The translations under genes were made by a program, and so were the position numbers. From Candidatus Nitrosopumilus sp. (GTDB lineage: Archaea > Thermoproteota > Nitrososphaeria > Nitrososphaerales > Nitrosopumilaceae), in assembly GCA_003702525.1 (NCBI GenBank), contig REGJ01000003.1, forward strand, positions 16,093-80,092: DNA of 64,000 nt, read 5' to 3'. The notes below the pieces were generated by a model, which saw nothing but the letters and a program-made list of their open reading frames with translations, had not been told where the DNA came from and made no database searches. Shown piece by piece: positions 33,780 through 42,269 of this stretch (position 1 is the first letter of the stretch; each line of letters starts with the position of its first letter).

Positions 33780-34475
33780 TTATATCTCAGATAATTTAGG
33801 TGCTAATTTATCTAATGCTTCAAGTACACCATCACCTGCATGTGCAGATACAGTAATTGTAGCCTCAGATTTTACATCATCAGATGCATTACCTAATGCA
33901 ACACTTGTTTTTGACACTTTGAATAACGGAACATCAGTTGCACTATCACCTATTGCAATAACATCATCTCTAGAGATCGAGAATCTTTTCATAATTTCAG
34001 TAAACCCAGTTCCTTTATCTATTCCTGGAGAGTTTATGTGAAAAGCATACTGACTATCAGACAATACAACATCAATGTTGTTCTCAGACAAAATTTTTCG
34101 TGCATGATCTAGATCAAATGTTCTTTGAAGGACAACCTCAGTCATTCGAGGAAAAACATACTTTTCTTCTACATTTTCCATGTTTTTTTTCAAAATATCA
34201 AGAGCATTTTTGCACTCTTCAAGATTCCCCAATAAAATATGATCATTAGAGTCAAGAGTGATGCAACCACCATTTTCACCTACAGCAACTTTAGTCGTTC
34301 CACCAAACACTGAAAGTAAAAATCCCTCGACAGAAGATCGCCCAGTTACAAAAATTACATCATGACCCATGTTAACAAGACGTCGCAGCGATTCTAAAGC
34401 CTCAAGATGGATTCTTCCTCCACCATTTTCAGTGATTGTTCCATCAATATCTACTGCAAAAGTTCTTTTTTTCAC
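33780..34475 (-). CDS. HAD-family phosphatase, archaeal phosphoglycolate phosphatase type
   Basis: The 231-residue product has the HAD motifs 'FAVDIDGTITEN' (catalytic Asp), 'VIFVTGRSS', a Lys in 'GIDKGTGFTEIM' and 'IAIGDSATDVPLF'. The small C2B-type cap matches the archaeal phosphoglycolate/sucrose-phosphatase-like group. In the thaumarchaeal context it could dephosphorylate 2-phosphoglycolate or another sugar phosphate; the substrate is not certain. The start is GTG. Confidence 0.88.
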   Translation of the reverse strand: MKKRTFAVDIDGTITENGGGRIHLEALESLRRLVNMGHDVIFVTGRSSVEGFLLSVFGGTTKVAVGENGGCITLDSNDHILLGNLEECKNALDILKKNMENVEEKYVFPRMTEVVLQRTFDLDHARKILSENNIDVVLSDSQYAFHINSPGIDKGTGFTEIMKRFSISRDDVIAIGDSATDVPLFKVSKTSVALGNASDDVKSEATITVSAHAGDGVLEALDKLAPKLSEI

Positions 34476-34567
34476 ATCAGATGTTTTTTGTACTGAATAA
34501 TATTTGCTACGTATGAAACAAAAAACAAATGCGTATTGTTCATTAATGTAGTGATTTTACTCAAAAC

Positions 34568-34795
34568 ATGGCAAAAAAAGGAATAATTGCAGAGATTTTT
34601 AGCAAAGCAAAATTTGCAGATGAATCTCAATCATACAAAATTTTCTATAGAAATTTTGAAAGGATAGTTGAAACCACTTTGCCAGAGTTCTTGGTTCAGT
34701 CAGAAAATTTGCAGACCATACCAATTAGTAGAATAAAGAAAATTAAAAAAAATAATACGGTTTTATTTGAAAAGAAATTAGCAAGGAGTGAATAG
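34568..34795 (+). CDS. DUF504/MJ1316-like RNA-end recognition protein
   Basis: The 75-residue product has the pattern of the MJ1316 (DUF504) domain, 'YKIFYRNFERIVETTLPEF' followed by 'TIPISRIKKIKKNNTVLFEK'. In relatives this domain binds RNA termini with cyclic phosphates. It sits 2 bp upstream of the DRG GTPase gene, so they are co-transcribed. It is slightly shorter than the usual 80-90 residues. Confidence 0.6.
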   Translation: MAKKGIIAEIFSKAKFADESQSYKIFYRNFERIVETTLPEFLVQSENLQTIPISRIKKIKKNNTVLFEKKLARSE

Positions 34796-34797
34796 TA

Positions 34798-35907
34798 TTG
34801 GGAATTCCTGAAAAAATTAAAGCCATTCAAGATGAAATGGCAAGAACACAGATTAACAAAGCTACAGAACACCATCTTGGATTACTAAAAGCAAAGATTG
34901 CAAAACTAAAACGAGAGCAAGAAGATACCGCTGCAAAAAAATCCGGAATGAAATCAGATGGATTTGATGTTAGAAGAACAGGAGATGCAACAGTGGTGTT
35001 TATTGGGTTGCCAAGTGTTGGAAAATCTACATTACTTAACAAATTAACTGGAGCAAAATCAGCAGTAGGAGCTTTCCAATTTACAACATTAACTGTTGTG
35101 CCAGGAATGATGGAATATAGAGGAGCAAAAATTCAGGTTCTGGATTTACCAGGAATTATCAAAGGGGCATCCACAGGAAAAGGATTAGGAAAGAGAATCC
35201 TTTCAGTAGCAAGAACAGCGGATTTAGTATTGTTGGTTTTAGATGTATTCCAGCCATATCACGAAGATGTACTAGTTAACGAATTAGGGAATATTGGGAT
35301 TAGGTTAAACCAACTCCCCCCAAACATAACAATTGAAAAAGCAGCAATGGGAGGAATTGCAATTGCTCAACAAGTTAAACTTACAAAAATTACAGAAAAA
35401 CACTTGAAGGATATTTTACATCTTTATGGAATTGTTAGTGCAAGAGTAGTAGTCAGGGAAGATGTTACATCAGAACAATTATCTGATCATATTGCAGGAA
35501 ACATTAGTTATTCAAAAGCACTTACAGTTTTAAATAAAATTGATTTAGTGGATGAGAAATTCTTGAAAGATTTGAAAACAAAAATAAAATCAGACGTGAT
35601 TGAAGTATCTGCAAATTCAGATATCAATATAGAAACACTACAAGAAAAAATTTACGAGAAATTAAAATTCATCAGAATATACATGCGTCCAAAAGGTGGC
35701 GAGACAGATTTCAAAGAGCCATTAATTGCAAGAGAAGGTGACACTGTTGAAGACATTTGTAACAAATTACATCGAAGAATGAGAAGAGAGTTTAGATACG
35801 GAATGGTTTGGGGAAAAAGTGTAAAGTTTGGAGGACAAAGAGTAGGTTTGAGTCATATTTTACAAGATGAAGATGTATTAACAATTATCAAAACACGTGG
35901 AACATAA
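34798..35907 (+). CDS. DRG-family GTP-binding protein with TGS domain
   Basis: The 369-residue product has a coiled N-terminal helix, the G domain (G1 'GLPSVGKST' at about 70-78, 'DLPG' at 116-119, 'LNKID') and a C-terminal TGS domain ('MRPKGGETDFKEPLIAREGDTVEDICNKLHRRM'). Archaeal/eukaryotic DRG GTPases bind ribosomes and help with stalled translation. The start is TTG, close after the DUF504-like gene. Confidence 0.95.
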   Translation: MGIPEKIKAIQDEMARTQINKATEHHLGLLKAKIAKLKREQEDTAAKKSGMKSDGFDVRRTGDATVVFIGLPSVGKSTLLNKLTGAKSAVGAFQFTTLTVVPGMMEYRGAKIQVLDLPGIIKGASTGKGLGKRILSVARTADLVLLVLDVFQPYHEDVLVNELGNIGIRLNQLPPNITIEKAAMGGIAIAQQVKLTKITEKHLKDILHLYGIVSARVVVREDVTSEQLSDHIAGNISYSKALTVLNKIDLVDEKFLKDLKTKIKSDVIEVSANSDINIETLQEKIYEKLKFIRIYMRPKGGETDFKEPLIAREGDTVEDICNKLHRRMRREFRYGMVWGKSVKFGGQRVGLSHILQDEDVLTIIKTRGT

Positions 35908-35925
35908 TTTTAAAAAAAGTATGAT

Positions 35926-36102
35926 ATGGATCAAGAATTTGAACATCGTTGGTGCAAATTTTGCATAACAAAAACAAAACAAGAGTTAATTTTCTTACCA
36001 GAAATGGCAACATACAAGCGTAGAAGGAAATACAAATGCACAATTTGTGGAAAAACAAGTTGGCTGCAAGGCAGAAGACCATCAGCTGAGGGTGTTTATT
36101 GA
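35926..36102 (+). CDS. Zinc-ribbon micro-protein (58 aa)
   Basis: The 58-residue frame MDQEFEHRWCKFC... has 'CKFC' and 'CTIC' knuckles (Cys10, Cys13 and Cys38, Cys41) with a basic stretch between ('YKRRRKYK'). This suits a small RNA- or DNA-binding zinc ribbon. It follows the DRG gene by 18 bp on the same strand. Confidence 0.6.
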   Translation: MDQEFEHRWCKFCITKTKQELIFLPEMATYKRRRKYKCTICGKTSWLQGRRPSAEGVY

Positions 36103-36217
36103 AAATTTTACGATCAAAAATTATTTTTTGAAAAAAAATTACTTGAGAAATTGTAATCACTTTGTGTAAATTTCTTTAGTTTAACCACTGAAAAAGAATG
36201 AAAATGTCGTTCAAAAC

Positions 36218-36460
36218 ATGGCAGCTAAACGAAAAGCCACTCCAAAGAGAAAAGCAGCTCCAAAGAGAAAGGCAGCAAAAAGAAAGACTGCAGCTAAAAA
36301 AGCAGCTCCAAAGAGAAAGGCAGCAGCAAAACGCAAAGCCGCTCCAAAGAGAAAGGCAGCAAAAAGAAAGACTGCAGCTAAAAAAGCAGCTCCAAAGAGA
36401 AAGGCAGCAGCAAAACGCAAAGCCGCTCCAAAGAGAAAAGCAGCAAAAAGACGAAGATAA
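36218..36460 (+). CDS. Lys/Arg/Ala repeat protein (histone H1-like tail)
   Basis: This 80-residue protein consists only of Ala, Lys, Arg, Pro and Thr apart from the initiator Met, with repeated 'KRKAAPKRKAAKRK' units and about 40 basic residues. It has no hydrophobic core, so it should be disordered and bind DNA or RNA, like the C-terminal tail of eukaryotic histone H1 or bacterial HU extensions. Two 28-codon units (36254-36337 and 36338-36421) are nearly identical in DNA. The reading frame is supported by the coherence of the composition; an overlapping frame from 36198 is a shadow. Confidence 0.7.
   Translation: MAAKRKATPKRKAAPKRKAAKRKTAAKKAAPKRKAAAKRKAAPKRKAAKRKTAAKKAAPKRKAAAKRKAAPKRKAAKRRR
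36254..36421 (+). repeat. 84-bp tandem repeat inside the basic repeat gene
   Basis: Two 84-bp units, 36254-36337 and 36338-36421, differ at one base (GCA/GCC in the first codon). Each encodes 28 residues of KRK-rich sequence. The near-identity points to a recent tandem duplication or homogenisation. Confidence 0.85.
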
Positions 36461-36598
36461 ACTCGTCAAAAAATTAACAATCGTCAGAAGGCGAATTGTT
36501 TTCCATTTTTCTAAAACCGATTAGTGGAAACTGCGTAAAAATATTTTCAATGAAAAAAAAATTGTAAGAAAAATATTTTGAAAAATTATTTTAGAAAG

Positions 36599-38251
36599 TT
36601 AGTAAAGATAACTCATTAGTTTGATTTGTTCTTCTGTGCTAATGACATTTTTCTCAGTCAATATCTCCAACAATTCTTTGAACAATGCTTTTTGTTCAGA
36701 AGACATTCCACCTGCAGGACCTTTTTCTCCGGGTGGACCTGGTGGACCTCTTGGACCTGCAGGACCTAATGGACCTTGTTCACCGGGTGGACCAGCTTCG
36801 CCAATAGAACCTATTGGACCTGTGGGACCACGTTCTCCTTGTGGACCTTGGATTCCTTGTGGACCTTGTGGACCTTTTTCTCCAGTTGGGCCTGTCATTC
36901 CACGTTCTCCTTGAGAGCCTTGTGGACCTTGTGGACCTTTGTCACCGGGTGGACCGATTGGACCTGTTTGTCCTTTTTCTCCCTGTTGACCTAGTGGACC
37001 TTTTTCTCCTTTCTCTCCTTGTGGACCTGGAACTCCAGTTAGACCTTTTGAGCCAGCTGGACCTTGTGGACCTTGTGGACCTTTTTCTCCAATAGGACCT
37101 TCAGTTCCTTTAGGACCTTTTTCTCCAATAGGACCTGGAGGACCGATTGGACCTTTGTCACCGGGTGGACCTGTTATACCTGTTAATCCTTTTTCTCCAA
37201 TAGGACCTGGAGGACCGATTGGACCTTTGTCACCGGGTGGACCGATTGGACCTTTTTCTCCAATAGGACCTGGCGCTCCTTGAATTCCTTTTTCTCCTTG
37301 AACACCTGCTTGTCCTGTTGGACCTTTTTCTCCAGGAGTTCCAATTGGACCTGTTAATCCTTTGTCACCGGGTGGACCAGATGGACCTTTTTCTCCTTTC
37401 TCTCCAGGAGAACCTCTTAATCCAGTCAATCCTTTGTCACCGGGTGGACCTGTTGGACCTTTTTCTCCTTTCTCTCCAGTTGGACCTTTTAATCCAGTTG
37501 GGCCTTTGTCACCAATAGGACCTGTTGCACCTTTGTCACCTTTTTCTCCAACGGGACCAGGGATTCCCTTGTCGCCTTTGTCACCTTTATCTCCAGTAAT
37601 TCCTTTATCTCCAGTTAATCCTTTATCGCCAGTAATTCCTTTGTCTCCAGACGGACCTTTGTCACCAGTTGGGCCTTTGTTACCAGTTGGGCCTGTTGGA
37701 CCTTCAGGACCTTTGTCACCAGGGGGACCTACTTGTCCAGGAGGACCTTGTGGACCTTTGTCACCTTCAAGACCTTGTTGTCCAGGAGGACCTTTGTCAC
37801 CAGGGACTCCTTGAGGACCGGCAGCACCAACAGTTGATTTTATTGAACGTTTTTGTTTTGGAGTTTCAGAAGTTGATTTTGTTTCAGTTGTAGTTTTTGA
37901 TGATGTAGTTTTTGATGTGGGATTTGGTTTTGATAATGGAACATCAAATACAGAATGAAGTGATGAAAATAGATCAGTTACAACTATCCAAATTGTTTCC
38001 AATTCCAATACAGATGATGGAAGGGGGTTTTCAAGAGAGCCAATTGTTTCAGAAAACACTCCATCTTTAACTCTAAGATGGAAATTTCCACGCCAAAGTG
38101 AAGTAAATTGTTTAGATTTAATTTGTTCATCAGAAGGTCTGCTGCCAACGATTGCAATTTGGGCTTCATATACGCCTGATTGCTTGAATGGTGCCTGACC
38201 TTGGATTTCTAATTTAGATTGAGATGACACATTCGATTGTTTATACTTCAA
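36599..38251 (-). CDS. Collagen-like Gly-X-Y repeat protein
   Basis: The 550-residue product has three parts. Residues 1-110 form a beta-rich domain, followed by a Ser/Thr/Lys linker. Residues about 145-513 are about 123 uninterrupted Gly-X-Y triplets rich in GDKG, GEKG and GPPG. The C-terminal 35 residues form an amphipathic helical end ('[16 protein letters not shown]'). Gly-X-Y runs of this kind form triple helices in bacterial collagens; hydroxylation is not needed if charged KG(D/E) pairs are present. No signal peptide is visible, which is odd for a structural surface protein. The start is TTG. The gene is divergent from the TPR gene. Confidence 0.9.
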   Translation of the reverse strand: MKYKQSNVSSQSKLEIQGQAPFKQSGVYEAQIAIVGSRPSDEQIKSKQFTSLWRGNFHLRVKDGVFSETIGSLENPLPSSVLELETIWIVVTDLFSSLHSVFDVPLSKPNPTSKTTSSKTTTETKSTSETPKQKRSIKSTVGAAGPQGVPGDKGPPGQQGLEGDKGPQGPPGQVGPPGDKGPEGPTGPTGNKGPTGDKGPSGDKGITGDKGLTGDKGITGDKGDKGDKGIPGPVGEKGDKGATGPIGDKGPTGLKGPTGEKGEKGPTGPPGDKGLTGLRGSPGEKGEKGPSGPPGDKGLTGPIGTPGEKGPTGQAGVQGEKGIQGAPGPIGEKGPIGPPGDKGPIGPPGPIGEKGLTGITGPPGDKGPIGPPGPIGEKGPKGTEGPIGEKGPQGPQGPAGSKGLTGVPGPQGEKGEKGPLGQQGEKGQTGPIGPPGDKGPQGPQGSQGERGMTGPTGEKGPQGPQGIQGPQGERGPTGPIGSIGEAGPPGEQGPLGPAGPRGPPGPPGEKGPAGGMSSEQKALFKELLEILTEKNVISTEEQIKLMSYLY

Positions 38252-38352
38252 GTATTTCTGTATTTAGATCGCATGATTAGGTTCTAAATTAAATTATTTT
38301 TTAGGCTCACGGAGCGATAGTATTTATCTAGATTAAACTGTATTTTGGGCTA

Positions 38353-39477
38353 GTGAAGAAACCTTTCGGAAAAAAATCAGAGGAAAAAGAGGAAGAAGTA
38401 CCTCAAGTAGAAAAAAAGTCTAATGAGACTGCGCTAGTAGATGTAGATTACAATCGTAAGAAATTATTCAAGAAAGGAGTTAATCTGATGGCAGATGAAA
38501 AACTTGAAGAGGCCATCACAGTTTTTGAGCAAGCACTAAGAATAGACCCAGACAATGTTGAAACATTATTGAAATTAGGATATGCAAGATTCCATCTTGA
38601 TGATTACCATGAAGCATTGAGAGTTTATGATAAAATTTTAGACATTGATGTTACAAATCCAGAAGCTTGGAATCTAAAAGGTTTAGTACATTATGAACAA
38701 AAAAATTATTCCAAGGCTCTTGATTCAGTTGAAAAAGCAATTGAAACAGATCCAACATATGGTATGGCATGGTACAACAAAGCATGTTTCCTATCATTGT
38801 TGAATCAAGTTCCAGAATCATTAGAATCATTGAAACGTTCAATTGAAATTGATGTGAAGAATGCAAGAAAGTCAATCAGAGACAAAGATTTTGTTAATGT
38901 TAGAATTGAAGAAGGGTTCAAAAGAATTCAAGAAGTAGTGGTTTTAGAATCAGTCAGACAAGGTTATCATACAATTGGTTCAATTGTGTGGACAACATTT
39001 CTAGATAAAAAAGATGCAGAGGATGCATTAAGAAAATTAATGGAGAAAGGACTAATTATTCAAAACGAGAAGAGAGATGGTCTAAGCAGAATTCCAGTAT
39101 ATGATCTTGCTCCAAATGTTGCAGAAAAAATGGGCAAAGAAAAGAAAGGACTGTTTGGAATTACAAGAAAGAAATTACCAAAACCGGTAAAGAATCTAAA
39201 AGAGTTAAGTCAAGCAATTCAAGATGCTAAAGAAGCAATTGAAGAAGAGAATGCAGAAAAAGCAATTGAAATATTTGACGAGTTTGTAGATCCTAAAAAA
39301 TCAGGAGAGCCAATGATTGAAAACTTCTTTGACGAACACAGAGAAATTAGATTATGGAAAATTAGATTAAAAGATAGAGGTAACGACTACTTTGCAGAAA
39401 ACAAAGAAAAGATGTTAATCTTGTTTAACAACGTAGAAGTTACAATTACTAAAAAACTTAGAAACGAAATTTCTTAA
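38353..39477 (+). CDS. TPR protein
   Basis: The 374-residue product (GTG start, leaderless TATA about 26 bp upstream) has at least three tetratricopeptide repeats in residues about 30-170 ('LFKKGVNLMADEKLEEAITVFEQALRIDPDN', 'AWNLKGLVHYEQKNYSKALDSVEKAIE'). A winged-helix-like stretch ('GYHTIGSIVWTTFLDKKDAEDALRKLMEKGL') follows, and then a second helical region with one more TPR-like pair. It probably scaffolds protein complexes. It is convergent with the rhodanese gene. Confidence 0.85.
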   Translation: MKKPFGKKSEEKEEEVPQVEKKSNETALVDVDYNRKKLFKKGVNLMADEKLEEAITVFEQALRIDPDNVETLLKLGYARFHLDDYHEALRVYDKILDIDVTNPEAWNLKGLVHYEQKNYSKALDSVEKAIETDPTYGMAWYNKACFLSLLNQVPESLESLKRSIEIDVKNARKSIRDKDFVNVRIEEGFKRIQEVVVLESVRQGYHTIGSIVWTTFLDKKDAEDALRKLMEKGLIIQNEKRDGLSRIPVYDLAPNVAEKMGKEKKGLFGITRKKLPKPVKNLKELSQAIQDAKEAIEEENAEKAIEIFDEFVDPKKSGEPMIENFFDEHREIRLWKIRLKDRGNDYFAENKEKMLILFNNVEVTITKKLRNEIS

Positions 39478-40284
39478 TTACTCAGCAGAAAGATCCCAAT
39501 AATTTGCATCTTCTTGTTTTGCAGTAGGTTTTTGAAGATTTTTCCATTCTTTGAAAGAACGAACGTATAGTTTTGCATTTGGCAAGCCTGCAGTTTTTAG
39601 TGCATAGTATGCCAATCCAGAAAGTGTACCTACACTTCCACAATAAGTTATGATTTCAGCATCTCCAGTAACACCACGATTATCAAGTAAGCGTTTCATG
39701 TCTTCTTTTGGACGTAAAATTTTGTCATTGGATGCAAGTGTTCTGTATGGAAGACTAATTGCACCAGGAATATGTTGTTCAAGGAAGTTCAATCTCTCCC
39801 TATTATCAATTAGAACAACATCATCACGTTCTTTTGCAGATTCCAGGTAATCCGAAGTAGCCAAAATATCAGATTGTAACTTCACAGAGTGTTCTTTACT
39901 TTGAATATCAGGTGTTTGAGAATCACTTTCCAAACCAAGGGATTTCCAGTTGCTGTAAGTAGTTTCAAGTAAACTTACATCTGAATGTCCAAGATATTCC
40001 AAAGTCCATGCAACTCTAGAGGCTAATGCACCAAAGGTGTCATCATAAACTACAACACGAGTTTCATCATCAATTCCCATTGAGTTTACTAATTTTACAA
40101 CACGTTCAGGACTATCATCAGACAAAAGATTTGCCAAAGGTAGATTTACTGCAGTAGAAATATGATCTTTTTTGTAATCATCTTCTCGTCTGACATCAAT
40201 TACTCTAACACTTTTGTCCCTTATTTCTGAACGTAAAGAGTCTACATCCGTTGTAATGTTACCAGATCCTGTCAAGCAGCACAC
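39478..40284 (-). CDS. Tandem rhodanese-domain sulfurtransferase
   Basis: The 268-residue product has two rhodanese domains. The first ('VRVIDVRREDDYKKDHI', to about residue 125) lacks a Cys in the active loop and is structural. The second ends with the active-site loop 'TYCGSVGTLSG', with a Cys expected to carry persulfide. Such proteins transfer sulfur from thiosulfate or 3-mercaptopyruvate. The GTG start lies inside the siroheme-reductase gene (13-bp overlap), so the two are translated together, pointing to a joint sulfur role. Confidence 0.9.
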   Translation of the reverse strand: MCCLTGSGNITTDVDSLRSEIRDKSVRVIDVRREDDYKKDHISTAVNLPLANLLSDDSPERVVKLVNSMGIDDETRVVVYDDTFGALASRVAWTLEYLGHSDVSLLETTYSNWKSLGLESDSQTPDIQSKEHSVKLQSDILATSDYLESAKERDDVVLIDNRERLNFLEQHIPGAISLPYRTLASNDKILRPKEDMKRLLDNRGVTGDAEIITYCGSVGTLSGLAYYALKTAGLPNAKLYVRSFKEWKNLQKPTAKQEDANYWDLSAE

Positions 40285-42080
40285 TCACCTTTTCCAGTTT
40301 TAGTATGGTAACTAGTGTCACTGCCATAATCAAGATAGAAATCAGGATCCTCTTCTTTTGTTGGAGGGATTGTTAATGGATCAATTGCTTTTTTGACATC
40401 ATTAAGAGTTTTAATTTCAGAATCCTCAGCATTTGTTGCAACTCTGTGAATCCAAGACTTTAGAGTATCATCGGGTTTCTTGTGTTCTTTAAACAACTCT
40501 ATGATTTTCAAAATTACAGGAATTACTCTTTTAGCAGGAACTCTGTGACAGATTTGTCCCAACATCGCATCACCGTCAGAACGTCCACCTAACAACATTT
40601 GATAATTTGCATACATGTCTTTGCCAACACGTGCACCACCTCCAAAGAATCCAATTGTTGCGATTCCATGCTGACCACAAGAGTTTGGACATCCACTAAT
40701 CTTGATAGATGCATCACGCAAATCGTCATCTTCATCAAGTTTTAGTTCCAAGAATTTTCTTTGGATTTCTTTAGCTAATCTATGAGAATTTGTTAATGCC
40801 AAATTACAGGAAGTTGTTCCAGAGCATCCTATAGGGGCAGTCATGGTGAGGGCGCCAGATTTAGCAAGGCCGATTTCAAGTAGTTTAGAATACAAACGTG
40901 GTAAATCATCTTCATGAACATAACGTAATGCAATATTTTGTACAAAGCCAGCACGAGCCTTGCCTTCTGCAGAGAAATCACGAATAATGTCAGCTAATGC
41001 TTGTAATTGACTTGAAGTGATATCTCCGGCTTCAAGAGTGATGTATGCAGTTCTATAATCAGATTGTTTTTGTGTTTCAGTGTTAGTTTTTAGCCATCTT
41101 GCATAACCATCAGGAGAACCACTTCCACTTTCATCACTTACTCTGATTGGGTGTTTAATTTCGTCAGGAGTGTGATCAACATCAAGTTGTGTAATTACAG
41201 ATTGAGTAGCTCTTACTACGGCTCTTTCTTTCAGTACAAGATTTTGGAATTTTTCCCAACCCATGTCATTTACAAGATAACGCATTCTATTTCTTGCAAG
41301 ATTTTTTCTATCTCCTAATCTATCAAAGATTTTTACTACAGCAATTGAAGTGTAAAGTAAATCTTCTTCAGGAGTAAAGTCTTCTAATTGATGACCAACA
41401 AATGATCTGTTTCCTAATCCCCCACCAAGAAATATTTTGAATCCTTTTTGAGTAGTTCCATCTATTTCTCTAATTTGAGGAATTAATCCAACATCAACAA
41501 TTCTCACCATTCCATGTTTCTCACAACACGTGAAAGTAAATTTGAATTTACGAGGTAAATTTTGACTCATAGGATTTCTCAAAAAGAATTTTGCAGTAGC
41601 ACGTGCATATGGAGTTGAATCAAATTCTTCATTAGGACAAACACCAGTCATAGGACTGCACATTACATTTCTTACACTATTTCCACATGCCTCTCTCGAT
41701 GTCATTCCAACATCAGCAAGGCCACGAAGAATTTCTGAGACATCTTCAAGAATTACCCAGTGTAGTTGAATACTTTCTCTAGTTGTAATATGTGCACTTC
41801 CAATAGAATATTGCTCACTTAATTGAGATAGTTTTTCAATTTGGTGAGGATAAATTTCACCTGCAGGGAGTTTAATCCTGACCATAGCATAATCACTAGT
41901 CATTCTAGTACCATATGCACCGTGTTGAAGTCTATATCGTCTAAAACTATCTTCATCATATTTTCCTTGACGATATAGTTTTACAGTTTTTGCAAAATCA
42001 TCAGCCTCTTCAATTCTTGCCCAATTAATTTTATGCTTAGGAGAATCAGATGCAGATTGTTTAAGATCCGATACTGTCAA
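40272..42080 (-). CDS. Siroheme/[4Fe-4S] sulfite or nitrite reductase
   Basis: The 602-residue product has two duplicated reductase halves and the cluster-siroheme ligands 'GCSGTTSC' (C-x5-C) and 'GCPNSC' (C-x3-C) in the second half, with ferredoxin-type 'IGSAHITTRESIQLHWV' in the first. Assimilatory sulfite and nitrite reductases share these features. The rhodanese neighbour and the cysteine synthase gene at 49707 favour sulfite reduction, but nitrite is possible in an ammonia oxidiser. It starts with TTG and is translationally coupled to the rhodanese gene. Confidence 0.9.
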   Translation of the reverse strand: MTVSDLKQSASDSPKHKINWARIEEADDFAKTVKLYRQGKYDEDSFRRYRLQHGAYGTRMTSDYAMVRIKLPAGEIYPHQIEKLSQLSEQYSIGSAHITTRESIQLHWVILEDVSEILRGLADVGMTSREACGNSVRNVMCSPMTGVCPNEEFDSTPYARATAKFFLRNPMSQNLPRKFKFTFTCCEKHGMVRIVDVGLIPQIREIDGTTQKGFKIFLGGGLGNRSFVGHQLEDFTPEEDLLYTSIAVVKIFDRLGDRKNLARNRMRYLVNDMGWEKFQNLVLKERAVVRATQSVITQLDVDHTPDEIKHPIRVSDESGSGSPDGYARWLKTNTETQKQSDYRTAYITLEAGDITSSQLQALADIIRDFSAEGKARAGFVQNIALRYVHEDDLPRLYSKLLEIGLAKSGALTMTAPIGCSGTTSCNLALTNSHRLAKEIQRKFLELKLDEDDDLRDASIKISGCPNSCGQHGIATIGFFGGGARVGKDMYANYQMLLGGRSDGDAMLGQICHRVPAKRVIPVILKIIELFKEHKKPDDTLKSWIHRVATNAEDSEIKTLNDVKKAIDPLTIPPTKEEDPDFYLDYGSDTSYHTKTGKGECAA

Positions 42081-42203
42081 TACAACGAAATTCCTTTTTG
42101 TTCGGATATAAATTTTTGAGAAATGGAGGTTTTGGGACTCAAACTTTCAAGGCTGACGCAATATTTCCTATATTTTCAGGAAAAATTCGTTTCACAGACA
42201 TGA

Positions 42204-42227
42204 AATAATTAGTACATCCTAATTATT
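42204..42227. promoter_or_regulatory. Inverted repeat upstream of thi4
   Basis: Perfect 9-bp arms AATAATTAG and CTAATTATT are separated by TACATC. The element lies 43-66 bp before the thi4 ATG and about 10 bp upstream of a TATA-like attaat near 42241, where activator sites are found. I see no TPP-riboswitch consensus in this region. Confidence 0.4.
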
Positions 42228-42269
42228 GATGTGGGAAAGTATTAATGGGTTCTAGACAGGAAATTTTTC

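Noticed and set aside
36198-36524. 108-residue frame over the basic repeat gene
   Set aside because: It is a +1 shadow of the repeat frame, giving Gln/Arg/Lys low complexity and running into a non-coding hairpin. The 36218 frame has the more ordered AKRP composition.
37362-37814. Pro/Gly-rich plus-strand frame opposite the collagen-like gene
   Set aside because: Antisense of Gly-X-Y codons always gives Pro/Ser/Gly-rich shadows; the minus strand has the full 550-residue frame.
42081-42269. TPP riboswitch upstream of thi4
   Set aside because: No CUGAGA-type or ACCUGA-type consensus was seen in this gap; an inverted repeat is present instead.
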